This document shows positions 8,348 to 14,899 of a stretch of 28,390 nucleotides of DNA, one piece after another. The notes under the pieces were generated by a model. It was not told the origin of the DNA. It saw only the letters and a program-made list of their open reading frames with translations, and did no database searches. The DNA is taken from contig JBOGFJ010000256.1 of assembly GCA_050743385.1 (NCBI GenBank), forward strand, positions 1 through 28,390, read 5' to 3'. The position numbers were made by a program, and so were the translations under genes. The DNA is from JACDBD01 sp050743385. Its GTDB lineage: Bacteria > Actinomycetota > Acidimicrobiia > IMCC26256 > JACDBD01. Every line of letters begins with the position of its first letter. Position 1 is the first letter of the stretch.

Positions 8348-8570
8348 CTGGGTGCCCTTCTCCTATGAAGACCTAGACGTAGTTCATAGCCGTTGTAGTA
8401 GGCCCTGTGGATAGGGGAGAAGTGCATTCCTGCCCTGGTGGGAGCGGAAATGCTTGTCCACCGGTTCTCCACCGTTCTCCACCGGGTGCGGCGGACAGCG
8501 TCGGGACGACGCCCCGGTCTCCCCAGACCGTGGGCTGATATCCACAGCACTCCACAGCGTTATCCACTGG
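8348..8570. other. oriC: chromosomal replication origin oriC
   Basis: The dnaA-dnaN gap holds a cluster of sites close to the DnaA box TTATCCACA/TTGTCCACA. On the plus strand: TTGTCCACC (8454), TTCTCCACC (8465), TTCTCCACC (8475), ATATCCACA (8538), CACTCCACA (8548, weak) and TTATCCACT (8560, overlapping the dnaA stop codon). In reverse orientation: TGTGGATAG (8406). The dnaN-proximal end (8361-8400) is visibly AT-richer than its surroundings and is the likely duplex-unwinding element. It carries a 7-bp inverted repeat, CTATGAA...TTCATAG (8363-8389). Position, box cluster and flanking genes all agree with an actinobacterial oriC. Confidence 0.93.
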
Positions 8571-9993
8571 TCCCGAGCTTGATGCGGCCGATGAGATCGT
8601 TGACCTGGGTGAACGTGGCCTTGCGCTCCGCCATCTGCTGCTTGATCTTGTCGACGGCGTACATGACGGTCGTGTGGTCACGGCCGCCGAACTGCTCCGC
8701 GATCCGGGGATAGCTGTAATCGGTCAGCTCCCGGAACACGTACATCCCGATCTGACGGGCCGTCACGAGGGGCCGGCGGCGGCTCTTGCTGAGGAGCTCC
8801 TCGATCGTCCAGCCGAACATGCGGGCGGTCTCTTCGAGGATGAGCTGAGGCGTGACGACGCGGGCCTTCGCCGGCGGGAGCAGGTCGGCGAGCACCTGGT
8901 GGGCCACCTCGGCGGAGAGCTCAGCAGGCCGATTGAGGTTGGCGAAGGCCGCCACCCGGATCAGGGCACCCTCGAGCTCGCGGACGTTGTCGGTGATGTT
9001 GCTGGCAATGAAGGCGAGCACCTCGTCGGGGATCTCGTCGAAGTGCTCGGCTTCGGCCTTCTTGCGCAGGATGGCGAGGCGGGTCTCGAACTCGGGCGGC
9101 TGGATGTCGGTGCTGAGGCCCCATTCGAAGCGACTGCGCAACCGGTCCTCCAGGGTGCCCATGGACTTGGGGGCCCGGTCGGAGGAGATCACCATCTGAC
9201 CGCCGTCGTTGTGGAGCTGGTTGAAGGTGTGGAAGAACTCCTCCTGGAGCTCCTGGGTCCGCTCCAGGAACTGAATGTCGTCGATGAGAAGCACATTCAG
9301 GTCGCGGTAGCGACGCTTGAACGCGGGCATGGTCTTGGAGCGGATGGCGTCGATGAACTCGTTCATGAACGTCTCCGTGGAGACGTAGCGCACGCGCTTG
9401 GTCGGGAACATGGTCTTGACGTGATGGCCGATGGCGTGGAGAAGGTGCGTCTTCCCGAGGCCAGCGTCGCCGTAGATGAAGAGTGGGTTGTACGAGCGGG
9501 CGGGCGCTTCCGCCACCGTGAGGGCGGCGGCGTGGGCGAAGCGGTTGTTGGCTCCGATGACGAACTGGTCGAACGTGTAGCGAGGGATCAACTTCCCGGT
9601 GGTCCAGGCCCCGAGCGCCGGAACGTCGTCGTCGGGCTCGGCGACCGCGGCGGGCTCGGCCGCGCGGACGGGCTCCGGCGGCGTCACCCAGACCGGCTCC
9701 TCGATGCGGTCGGCCGTCTCCACCACGAGCTCGATGCCGGTGTTGTGGCCGGTCACGCGGCGGAGGACGTTGGCGAGCAGCGGTGTGTAGGACCGGATCC
9801 GCTCGGCGGCGAGGCCGCTCGGGACACCGAGGGTGAGGGAGTGCTCGTCGTAGGCCAGGGGACGAACGGTCTGGAAATACGCGTTCCAGGCGCCGTCATC
9901 ATCGAGCCGGGCGCGCAACGCAGCGGCCGATCGCTGCCAGATATGGTCGGCCGTCGCCGCGCCCAGGTCCTGATTGTCCACAGGAACGTCCAC
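8560..9993 (-). CDS. dnaA: chromosomal replication initiator protein DnaA, 477 aa
   Basis: DnaA is the AAA+ ATPase that binds and opens oriC. Domain I (residues 1 to about 85) contains IWQRSAAALRARLDDDGAWNAYFQTVRPL. A Pro/Ala/Glu-rich linker (domain II) runs to about 145. Domain III starts with YTFDQFVIGANNRFAHAAAL and has Walker A GDAGLGKTHL, Walker B VLLIDDIQFL, the sensor region ISSDRAPKSM, arginine-finger segment DRLRSRFEWGL, and sensor II NVRELEGALIR. Domain IV ends with the DNA-binding signature FGGRDHTTVMYA. The best start is GTG 9993, with a second in-frame GTG at 9981; neither has a clear ribosome binding site. Both starts sit inside a cluster of DnaA boxes, so autoregulation is likely. 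It is transcribed toward oriC and dnaN. Confidence 0.98.
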   Translation of the reverse strand: MDVPVDNQDLGAATADHIWQRSAAALRARLDDDGAWNAYFQTVRPLAYDEHSLTLGVPSGLAAERIRSYTPLLANVLRRVTGHNTGIELVVETADRIEEPVWVTPPEPVRAAEPAAVAEPDDDVPALGAWTTGKLIPRYTFDQFVIGANNRFAHAAALTVAEAPARSYNPLFIYGDAGLGKTHLLHAIGHHVKTMFPTKRVRYVSTETFMNEFIDAIRSKTMPAFKRRYRDLNVLLIDDIQFLERTQELQEEFFHTFNQLHNDGGQMVISSDRAPKSMGTLEDRLRSRFEWGLSTDIQPPEFETRLAILRKKAEAEHFDEIPDEVLAFIASNITDNVRELEGALIRVAAFANLNRPAELSAEVAHQVLADLLPPAKARVVTPQLILEETARMFGWTIEELLSKSRRRPLVTARQIGMYVFRELTDYSYPRIAEQFGGRDHTTVMYAVDKIKQQMAERKATFTQVNDLIGRIKLGTSG

Positions 9994-10004
9994 AGTTGTG
10001 GAAG
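9974..10004. promoter_or_regulatory. DnaA-box cluster covering the dnaA start codon
   Basis: A perfect actinobacterial DnaA box, TTGTCCACA, lies at 9974-9982. ACGTCCACA (9986-9994) and the reverse-oriented TTGTGGAAG (9996-10004) are weaker copies. The dnaA GTG start (9991-9993) is part of the second box. This fits binding of DnaA to its own gene start and autorepression, which is known for other bacteria but inferred here. Confidence 0.6.
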
Positions 10005-10007
10005 AAC

Positions 10008-10033
10008 ATGGAGCGGGTCAGTGCCCGCTCCAT
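10008..10033 (-). promoter_or_regulatory. perfect 10-bp stem hairpin in the dnaA leader
   Basis: ATGGAGCGGG, a 6-nt loop, then CCCGCTCCAT form a perfect inverted repeat ending 15 nt before the dnaA GTG. In the dnaA transcript it would be a stable hairpin followed by a short pyrimidine-rich stretch (GTTCTTCC). It may be an attenuator, a translation-control hairpin or a protein site on DNA. Confidence 0.5.
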
Positions 10034-10076
10034 CGGCACCCACCGGCCTGCTCGAGCTGGGCTCACCCGGGGAAGT

Positions 10077-10106
10077 CCGCCCAACCAGGCCGATTGGTTT
10101 GGGCGG
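10077..10106 (-). promoter_or_regulatory. second inverted repeat in the dnaA leader
   Basis: CCGCCCAACCA pairs with TGGTTTGGGCGG with one bulged base and a 7-nt loop. It lies just downstream of the predicted dnaA transcription start (about 10109), so it would form the 5' end of the dnaA leader RNA. Alternatively it is a protein-binding dyad near the dnaA promoter. Confidence 0.4.
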
Positions 10107-10115
10107 GAGCGCGGC

Positions 10116-10144
10116 AACGTAGCACCGGCTGGTTCGACCGACAA
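10116..10144 (-). promoter_or_regulatory. candidate dnaA promoter (TTGTCG-N17-TACGTT)
   Basis: On the minus strand, TTGTCG (10144-10139) is followed after exactly 17 nt by TACGTT (10121-10116). This fits the housekeeping-sigma pattern TTGNNN-N17-TANNNT. It predicts a transcription start near 10109 and a leader of about 115 nt holding two inverted repeats. Confidence 0.5.
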
Positions 10145-10159
10145 GGGGCGCGGGCCGCG

Positions 10160-10189
10160 TTGCGGAGGGACCGGAACGGCTCGTAGACT
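10160..10189 (+). promoter_or_regulatory. candidate rpmH promoter (TTGCGG-N18-TAGACT)
   Basis: TTGCGG at 10160-10165 and TAGACT at 10184-10189 with an 18-nt spacer form a plausible housekeeping promoter facing rpmH. The predicted start is near 10196, giving a leader of about 70 nt. It is back to back with the dnaA promoter candidate, with about 15 bp between the two -35 boxes. Confidence 0.45.
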
Positions 10190-10269
10190 GCAAGCTCCGC
10201 CTGTCGTCGCGACCCCCGACCTCGGGTCACGACCGCGCCGGCGTGGCGATCGTCGCGAGGAGGCCATGC

Positions 10270-10404
10270 GTGAAGCGCACGTTCCAGCCCAACACCCGGA
10301 AGCGCAAGAAGACCCACGGCTTCCGCAGCCGCATGCGCACGCGCGGTGGCCGGGCCATCATCAAGAGCCGGCGGCGGCGGGGCCGCGCTCGCCTCTCGGC
10401 CTGA
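10270..10404 (+). CDS. rpmH: 50S ribosomal protein L34, 44 aa
   Basis: L34 is a small, very basic protein of the large ribosomal subunit. The sequence MKRTFQPNTRKRKKTHGFRS followed by RMRTRGGRAIIKSRRRRGRA is the diagnostic L34 pattern, and 44 residues is the normal length. The start is GTG 10270 with an ideal ribosome binding site (GAGGAGG, 6 nt upstream). Only 4 nt upstream is an ATG (10266) in the reading frame of rnpA, so the same ribosome binding site could serve two frames. The stop TGA overlaps a CTG at 10401 that begins the homologous part of RnpA. Confidence 0.97.
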   Translation: MKRTFQPNTRKRKKTHGFRSRMRTRGGRAIIKSRRRRGRARLSA

Positions 10405-10730
10405 TCTGGCGCATCCGCGATCGTGCGACCTTCGCCGCCCTCTCCCGGGCGCGCGCTCGGCGGGAGGGCCCCGTGACCCTGCGCTACGTCACCGGTTCCG
10501 ACCTCGCCCACCCGCGCGTCGCCTTCGCCGCGTCCCGGGCCACGGGGAGCGCGGTCGCCCGCAACCGGGTCCGTCGCCGGCTCCGGGCGGCGGTCGCCGC
10601 CCATCGAGCGGAGCTGAACCCGGGCGCCGCGTACCTGTTCACAGCCGACCGGGAGGCGATCGCGGCTCCGTTCGACACGCTGACCACGGCAGTCGGCCAG
10701 CTCGTTCGCTCGGTGAAGGAGGCCGCGTGA
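10401..10730 (+). CDS. rnpA: ribonuclease P protein component (core region), 109-154 aa
   Basis: RnpA is the protein subunit of RNase P, which removes 5' leaders from tRNA precursors. The conserved RNA-binding block ARNRVRRRLRAAV is the family's RNR signature; before it lie WRIRDRATFAALSRA and RVAFAASRATGSA. Family-like sequence begins at LIWRIRD, encoded from CTG 10401, which overlaps the rpmH stop as CTGA. There is no ATG, GTG or TTG between that point and ATG 10266. So either rnpA starts at the rare codon CTG, or it starts at ATG 10266, encompassing all of rpmH in another frame and giving 154 aa as in Thermus, or it starts late at GTG 10473 and loses the N-terminal helix and strand. Its stop overlaps yidD (GTGA). 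Confidence 0.88.
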   Translation: MIWRIRDRATFAALSRARARREGPVTLRYVTGSDLAHPRVAFAASRATGSAVARNRVRRRLRAAVAAHRAELNPGAAYLFTADREAIAAPFDTLTTAVGQLVRSVKEAA

Positions 10731-10984
10731 AGCGGTCGACGATGGCGGCGCGGCTGCTCATGCTGCCGATCCGGGCATGGCGGCTCGTGAGCGCGAGCCT
10801 GACGCCGCGGTGCCGCTACGAGCCGTCGTGCTCGCAGTACGCGCTCGACGCCCTCGAGCGTCACGGCGCACTCCGGGGCACCTGGCTGGCGATGCGCCGC
10901 ATCGGGCGCTGCCACCCGTGGGGCGGCGCGGGCTACGACCCCGTGCCGGATGCGAACACACGTTCGATGACGAGAGCAGGCTGA
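10727..10984 (+). CDS. yidD: membrane protein insertion efficiency factor YidD, 85 aa
   Basis: YidD is a small membrane-associated protein encoded between rnpA and yidC in most bacteria and thought to assist YidC-dependent insertion. The sequence shows the family signature TPRCRYEPSCSQYALDALER and the later RIGRCHPWGGAGYDPVP, including the three conserved cysteines. An amphipathic N-terminal helix (MAARLLMLPIRAWRLVSASL) fits membrane attachment. The GTG start overlaps the rnpA stop (GTGA), and the stop is 1 nt before the yidC ATG, so it is translationally embedded in the operon. Confidence 0.95.
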   Translation: MKRSTMAARLLMLPIRAWRLVSASLTPRCRYEPSCSQYALDALERHGALRGTWLAMRRIGRCHPWGGAGYDPVPDANTRSMTRAG

Positions 10985-10985
10985 C

Positions 10986-12107
10986 ATGTTGGACCCGCTG
11001 TACGAAGCCATCGGCTGGCTCCTGGCGTTCTTCTACGGGTTGGTGCCCAACCTGGGCGTCGCCATCATCCTGCTGACGTGCACGGTCATGCTCGTGCTGT
11101 TCCCCCTGACCGCGAAGCAGGCCCGCTCGATGCTGGCCATGCAGGAGATCCAGCCCGAGCTCAAGAAGCTGCAGGCGAAGCACAAGGGCGATCGGCAGAA
11201 GATGGTCGAGGAGCAGCAGAAGCTGTTCCAGGAACACAAGGTCAACCCGCTCGGGGGCTGCCTCCCCCTGGTGGCGCAGTTCCCGATCTTCATCTCACTC
11301 TTCTCGGTACTGCGCAACCCCTACAAGAACGTCCCGGTCGACTCCGACCTGTTCCGCGCGTTCTGTGGTGATCGGGGCGAAGCCGCCTGCGGGCGCCCTC
11401 CCGGCCCGAACCACCTCGAGTTCCTGGGGATGGACCTCACGACCACCGCGCTCGACGCCAGCGGTGGGCTCTTCACCGTGGCGCCCTACTTCATCCTCGT
11501 CGGGCTCGTGATCCTCGCCGGGTACTTCCAGTCCCGCCAGACCCAGCGCACCACCCCGGCCGGCGCCAACCCCCAGATGCAGATGATCGGCAAGGTGCTT
11601 CCGATCGGGTTCGGTGTCTTCTCCCTGTGGTTCCCGGCCGGCCTCGTGCTCTACTTCCTCGTGAGCAACCTCTGGCGGCTCGGGCAACAGGAAGTGATCT
11701 TCCGCAAGATCCACCTCCCCCACCGGGAGCGCCAGGCGGCAAAGAAGGGCGGCGGCGGCAAGGGCGAGACCGCCCCCGAGGTCATCGACGTCGTCGAAGC
11801 CGAGCCCGAGGAAGAGGCCGCCGAGGGCCCGACACCGGCGCAGCGCCCGAAGCAGCGCCCGAAGCAGCCACGGGCGGCCACCCCCTCGACGCGGGCCGAG
11901 GCCCAACCCGGGACTGGGGGCCGGTTGCGCGATCTGTTCCGGCTCCCGCCGACGCCGAACGGCGAGCCGGCACCGTCACCCGCACCACCTCCCACACCGC
12001 CGCCGAAGAAGACCGGCTCGCCGCCGGGCGGAGCGAAGCGCAGCGGTTCGAGCCAGAGCCAGTCGGGGCAGGCGCGCCGCCGGCGCAACAAGAAGCGGAA
12101 GCGGTAG
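10986..12107 (+). CDS. yidC: membrane protein insertase YidC/Oxa1, 373 aa
   Basis: YidC inserts and folds membrane proteins. This is the short type without the large periplasmic domain of E. coli. Hydrophobic segments lie at about 8-20, 25-42 (GVAIILLTCTVMLVLFPLTA), 97-110, 165-185 and 208-232 (PIGFGVFSLWFPAGLVLYFL). The cytoplasmic helical hairpin is MQEIQPELKKLQAKHKGDRQ onward, followed by HKVNPLGGCLPLVAQFPIF. The conserved groove arginine (R366 in E. coli) is replaced by Met35. Residues from about 250 form a long disordered tail: acidic first, then a QRPKQRPKQP repeat, and very basic at the end (RRRRNKKRKR), as expected for ribosome contact. The next gene begins immediately after the stop (TAGATG). 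Confidence 0.96.
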   Translation: MLDPLYEAIGWLLAFFYGLVPNLGVAIILLTCTVMLVLFPLTAKQARSMLAMQEIQPELKKLQAKHKGDRQKMVEEQQKLFQEHKVNPLGGCLPLVAQFPIFISLFSVLRNPYKNVPVDSDLFRAFCGDRGEAACGRPPGPNHLEFLGMDLTTTALDASGGLFTVAPYFILVGLVILAGYFQSRQTQRTTPAGANPQMQMIGKVLPIGFGVFSLWFPAGLVLYFLVSNLWRLGQQEVIFRKIHLPHRERQAAKKGGGGKGETAPEVIDVVEAEPEEEAAEGPTPAQRPKQRPKQPRAATPSTRAEAQPGTGGRLRDLFRLPPTPNGEPAPSPAPPPTPPPKKTGSPPGGAKRSGSSQSQSGQARRRRNKKRKR

Positions 12108-12992
12108 ATGGAATGGGTCGAGACCACCGGCCGGACGCTGGTCGAGGCGGTGGATTCTGCACTCGACCAGCTGGGTGTGGCCGAGGACGACCTCGAGTAC
12201 GAGGTGATCGACGAGCCCCGATCGGGGCTCTTGGGCCGGCTCGGTGGTCGCGAGGCCCGCATCCGGGCCCGGGTGAAGCCGATCTCGCGGGAGAAGCCCG
12301 GCGACCGGCAACGGCGTGAACGGCGGCGGGGGCGCGCCGGGGCGGGCGCGGGTCGGGGAAATCGAGCCCGGACCGGCGGGAATGGCGGTCCCAAAGGCGG
12401 CGCGGCGGTAGGAGAAGACGGGAGCGGCGCCCGGCGCGGCGGCGCCCGCCGCCGCGGGCGTGGTGGCAGATCGAGAGAGCAGGCGGCAGGGGCCGCCCCG
12501 AACGAGGGAGCAAGGGTGGAGGAGACCGACGTCCCCATCGAGGAGCAGGCCGAGACGGCCGAGAGCTTCACCCGTGGCTTGGTGGAGGCGTTCGGCGCCG
12601 CCGCCGCCGTAGAGACGCGCATCGACGACGAAGACACCGTGGTCGTGGAGGTGACGGGTGAGAACCTCGGTCTGCTCGTCGGGCCGCGAGGCGCGACCCT
12701 GGCGGCCATGGAGGAGCTCGTCCGCACCGTCGTCCAGCGCCACACCGGGGGGCACGGCGCCCGTATCAACGTCGACGTCGGTGGCTATCGGTCGAAGCGC
12801 CGGCAGGCGCTCACGGACTTCAGCCAGGATCTTGCGGCGAAAGTGGTCGAGACGGGCCAGGAGCAAGCGCTCGAGCCCATGTCGGCGGCCGATCGTAAGG
12901 TCGTGCACGACGCGCTCGCCGACATGGACGGCGTCACCACCGGCTCCGAGGGCGAGGACCCCCGCCGCCGGGTCGTGATCCGGCCCGCGTAG
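12108..12992 (+). CDS. khpB: Jag/KhpB RNA-binding protein (Jag-N, KH, R3H), 294 aa
   Basis: KhpB is an RNA-binding protein linked to cell-elongation control and small-RNA binding in Gram-positive bacteria. The Jag-N domain is at residues 1-60 (EWVETTGRTLVEAVDSALDQ, LEYEVIDEPRSGLLGRLGG). A disordered, Arg/Gly/Ala-rich linker runs from about 65 to 130. The KH domain is at about 150-215 with the GxxG loop as GPRG in LLVGPRGATLAAMEELV. The R3H domain is at about 225-294, with R and H spaced as in DRKVVHDAL and a final RRRVVIRPA. Its ATG abuts the yidC stop, and its stop overlaps the rsmG start by one base (TAGTG). The unusual length comes from the RG-rich linker. Confidence 0.94.
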   Translation: MEWVETTGRTLVEAVDSALDQLGVAEDDLEYEVIDEPRSGLLGRLGGREARIRARVKPISREKPGDRQRRERRRGRAGAGAGRGNRARTGGNGGPKGGAAVGEDGSGARRGGARRRGRGGRSREQAAGAAPNEGARVEETDVPIEEQAETAESFTRGLVEAFGAAAAVETRIDDEDTVVVEVTGENLGLLVGPRGATLAAMEELVRTVVQRHTGGHGARINVDVGGYRSKRRQALTDFSQDLAAKVVETGQEQALEPMSAADRKVVHDALADMDGVTTGSEGEDPRRRVVIRPA

Positions 12993-13600
12993 TGCCCGCC
13001 CGCCTCCTCGACGTCCTCGAGGAGGCCCGGGCCCGAGGGCTCCTCGGTCCCGGCCCCGTCGAGTCGCACGTCGACCACGCCCGGGGGCTGGCGCGCCTCG
13101 TCGGGAGCGCACCGACGTCGTTCCTCGACCTCGGCTCCGGCGGCGGCGTGCCCGGGCTGGTGCTGGCCGACGAGTGGCCGCACGCTCAGGGGGTCCTGCT
13201 CGAGTCCCGGGGCCGGAGGTGCTCGTTCCTCCGAGGGGCCGTCGCGCAGCTGGAGCTGGGGCGGATCGCCGTCGCCTGTGGGCGAGCGGAGGACCTGGCC
13301 CGCGAACCCGCCTTGCGGGCGTCGGTCGAGCTCGTGGTCGCCCGGTCGTTCGGGCGCCCAGCGGTCACGGCCGAGTGTGCCGTGGGGTTCCTGCAACCGG
13401 GTGGTCGGCTGCTCGTGGCCGACCCACCCGGAGCGGAAGGCGACCGCTGGCCCGTCGCCGGCGTCAGCGTCCTCGGGCTGACGGGTCCCGAGGTCTGCCG
13501 AGCGGGGGGCGTGACGGCCGCCGTGCTCACGCTGCCGGGAGCGGTCGACGACCGCTGGCCCCGCCGATCCGGGATCCCGGCCAAGCGGCCTACCTGGTGA
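12992..13600 (+). CDS. rsmG: 16S rRNA (guanine-527-N7)-methyltransferase RsmG, 202 aa
   Basis: RsmG (GidB) methylates N7 of G527 in 16S rRNA using S-adenosylmethionine; loss in other bacteria gives low-level streptomycin resistance. The SAM-binding motif is FLDLGSGGGVPGLVLA near residue 45. LLESRGRRCSFLRGAV is the acidic strand-2 region. The C-terminus WPRRSGIPAKRPTW is the conserved tail of the family. The start is GTG 12992 (MPARLLDVLEEARARGLLGP), sharing one base with the khpB stop. Length is near normal (about 200-240 aa). It is followed by the parS-containing spacer and parAB, the usual arrangement. Confidence 0.95.
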   Translation: MPARLLDVLEEARARGLLGPGPVESHVDHARGLARLVGSAPTSFLDLGSGGGVPGLVLADEWPHAQGVLLESRGRRCSFLRGAVAQLELGRIAVACGRAEDLAREPALRASVELVVARSFGRPAVTAECAVGFLQPGGRLLVADPPGAEGDRWPVAGVSVLGLTGPEVCRAGGVTAAVLTLPGAVDDRWPRRSGIPAKRPTW

Positions 13601-13605
13601 GGCGC

Positions 13606-13621
13606 TGTTCACCGTGAAACA
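13606..13621 (+). promoter_or_regulatory. parS-like site 1
   Basis: TGTTCACCGTGAAACA matches the ParB-binding consensus TGTTTCACGTGAAACA at 13 of 16 positions: the right arm CGTGAAACA is perfect and the left arm is disturbed in three bases. It lies just after the rsmG stop, upstream of parA, where parS sites are common in actinobacteria. Confidence 0.55.
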
Positions 13622-13641
13622 TGCCGGCGGGTGGCCGGGGA

Positions 13642-13657
13642 CGTTTCCCGTGGAACT
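13642..13657 (+). promoter_or_regulatory. parS-like site 2
   Basis: CGTTTCCCGTGGAACT matches the parS consensus at 12 of 16 positions; the GGAAC arm is a variant often seen in parS sites. It lies 20 bp after site 1. Two imperfect copies side by side make chance less likely, but ParB binding is inferred. Confidence 0.45.
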
Positions 13658-13813
13658 CCGGGCCGACGATCATGGATCCACCGTGCGAGCGACAGCCGGC
13701 AGCCGTACTCCCGCCTCCCGCCACGACGCCCGCCTCCCTCCACTGCTGCTTGACCCCGACCGCCCCGTGGGCGAACATGGGCGCACACCAGCGAGGGAGC
13801 CCGGACGAGCCCG

Positions 13814-14899
13814 ATGGCACGCGCCGACAAGGAACTGCGAGGCCGCGGGCGCCGGGGGTTCAAGTCTCTGCGGCGTCGAGGAGGCGAGGCACCGGAGAAC
13901 GGCGCCGAGCCCGACGCTCAACCCTCGGTCGAGGGGCCCCCGGCGACCGCGAGTGTGGCTCAACCCCCGGTCGAGGCAGCCTCGGCGACGGCCGAGGCCG
14001 CGCCTCCGACCGACGCGGTCGACGGCGCCGCCGTCGACTTCGAGCCGCCCGGTCTCGACGCCGCCGACGGCGCGACCCGCCAGATCCTCGAGCACGCGCA
14101 CGAGCACCCCGGCCCGCTCGAGCTGCCGCGTGTGCTGGCGATCGCCAACCAGAAGGGCGGCGTGGGCAAGACGACCACCGCGGTGAATCTCGGCTCCGCC
14201 CTGGCCGAGGCCGATTACCGCGTCCTCGTGATCGACCTCGATCCTCAGGGCAACGCCAGCACCGGTCTGGGCGTGAACCCCCGCGATCTCGACTCGTCGG
14301 TCTACGACGTCATCATGAACGACGCCGCCCTCGAGGACTGCGTCGAGCCCACGAGCCTGAAGAACCTCTTCGTCGCGCCGGCGACCATCGACCTGGCGGA
14401 CGCCGAGATCGAGCTCGTGCCGGCGATGAGCCGCGAGCTCAAGCTCCGCCGGGCCGTCGACGCGATCCGTGACGATTACGACATCGTGCTCATCGACTGC
14501 CCGCCCTCACTCGGTCTGCTGACCGTGAACGGCCTCGCGGCCGCTGACGACGTGATCGTGCCGATCCAATGCGAGTACTACGCGCTCGAAGGCCTCGGGC
14601 AGCTCCTGCGCAATGTGGGCCTCGTTCGCGGCAACCTCAACCCAACCCTCGACGTCCGCGGCATCGTGCTCACGATGTACGACGCCCGCACCAAGCTCGC
14701 CGACCAGGTCGAGGCGGAGGTGCGGGCGCACTTCGGACCCAAGGTGTACGAGACGGTCGTGCCGCGCACGGTACGGCTGTCGGAGGCGCCCTCGTTCGGC
14801 CAGCCGATCATCGTGTTCGATCCGTCGTCGCGGGGAGCCCAGGCTTATCGCGACCTCGCCGAGGAGGTCAGTCGTGGCGCGACGCGGCGGGCTCGGTAA
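13814..14899 (+). CDS. parA: chromosome-partitioning ATPase ParA, 361 aa
   Basis: ParA binds DNA as an ATP dimer and moves ParB-bound origins. The deviant Walker A motif is NQKGGVGKTTTAVNLG at about 114-129, with the signature lysine. Walker A' is VLVIDLDPQGNAST and Walker B is IVLIDCPPSLG. The C-terminal block TVVPRTVRLSEAPSFGQPI is typical of chromosomal ParA. The first 105 residues are an extension outside the ATPase fold: a basic start (GRGRRGFKSLRRRG), then Ala/Pro/Glu-rich low-complexity sequence. ATG 13814 is the first start after GAGGGAG about 13 nt upstream; a later start is possible but no better one is seen. The 3' end overlaps parB by 26 nt. Confidence 0.94.
   Translation: MARADKELRGRGRRGFKSLRRRGGEAPENGAEPDAQPSVEGPPATASVAQPPVEAASATAEAAPPTDAVDGAAVDFEPPGLDAADGATRQILEHAHEHPGPLELPRVLAIANQKGGVGKTTTAVNLGSALAEADYRVLVIDLDPQGNASTGLGVNPRDLDSSVYDVIMNDAALEDCVEPTSLKNLFVAPATIDLADAEIELVPAMSRELKLRRAVDAIRDDYDIVLIDCPPSLGLLTVNGLAAADDVIVPIQCEYYALEGLGQLLRNVGLVRGNLNPTLDVRGIVLTMYDARTKLADQVEAEVRAHFGPKVYETVVPRTVRLSEAPSFGQPIIVFDPSSRGAQAYRDLAEEVSRGATRRAR

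Noticed and set aside
8674..10122. 482-codon open frame on the plus strand opposite dnaA
   Set aside because: Antisense to a complete dnaA; it also runs through the dnaA regulatory region and has no family resemblance.
11651..12769. 372-codon open frame on the minus strand across yidC and khpB
   Set aside because: Ser/Pro/Arg low-complexity translation across two well-supported genes on the other strand.
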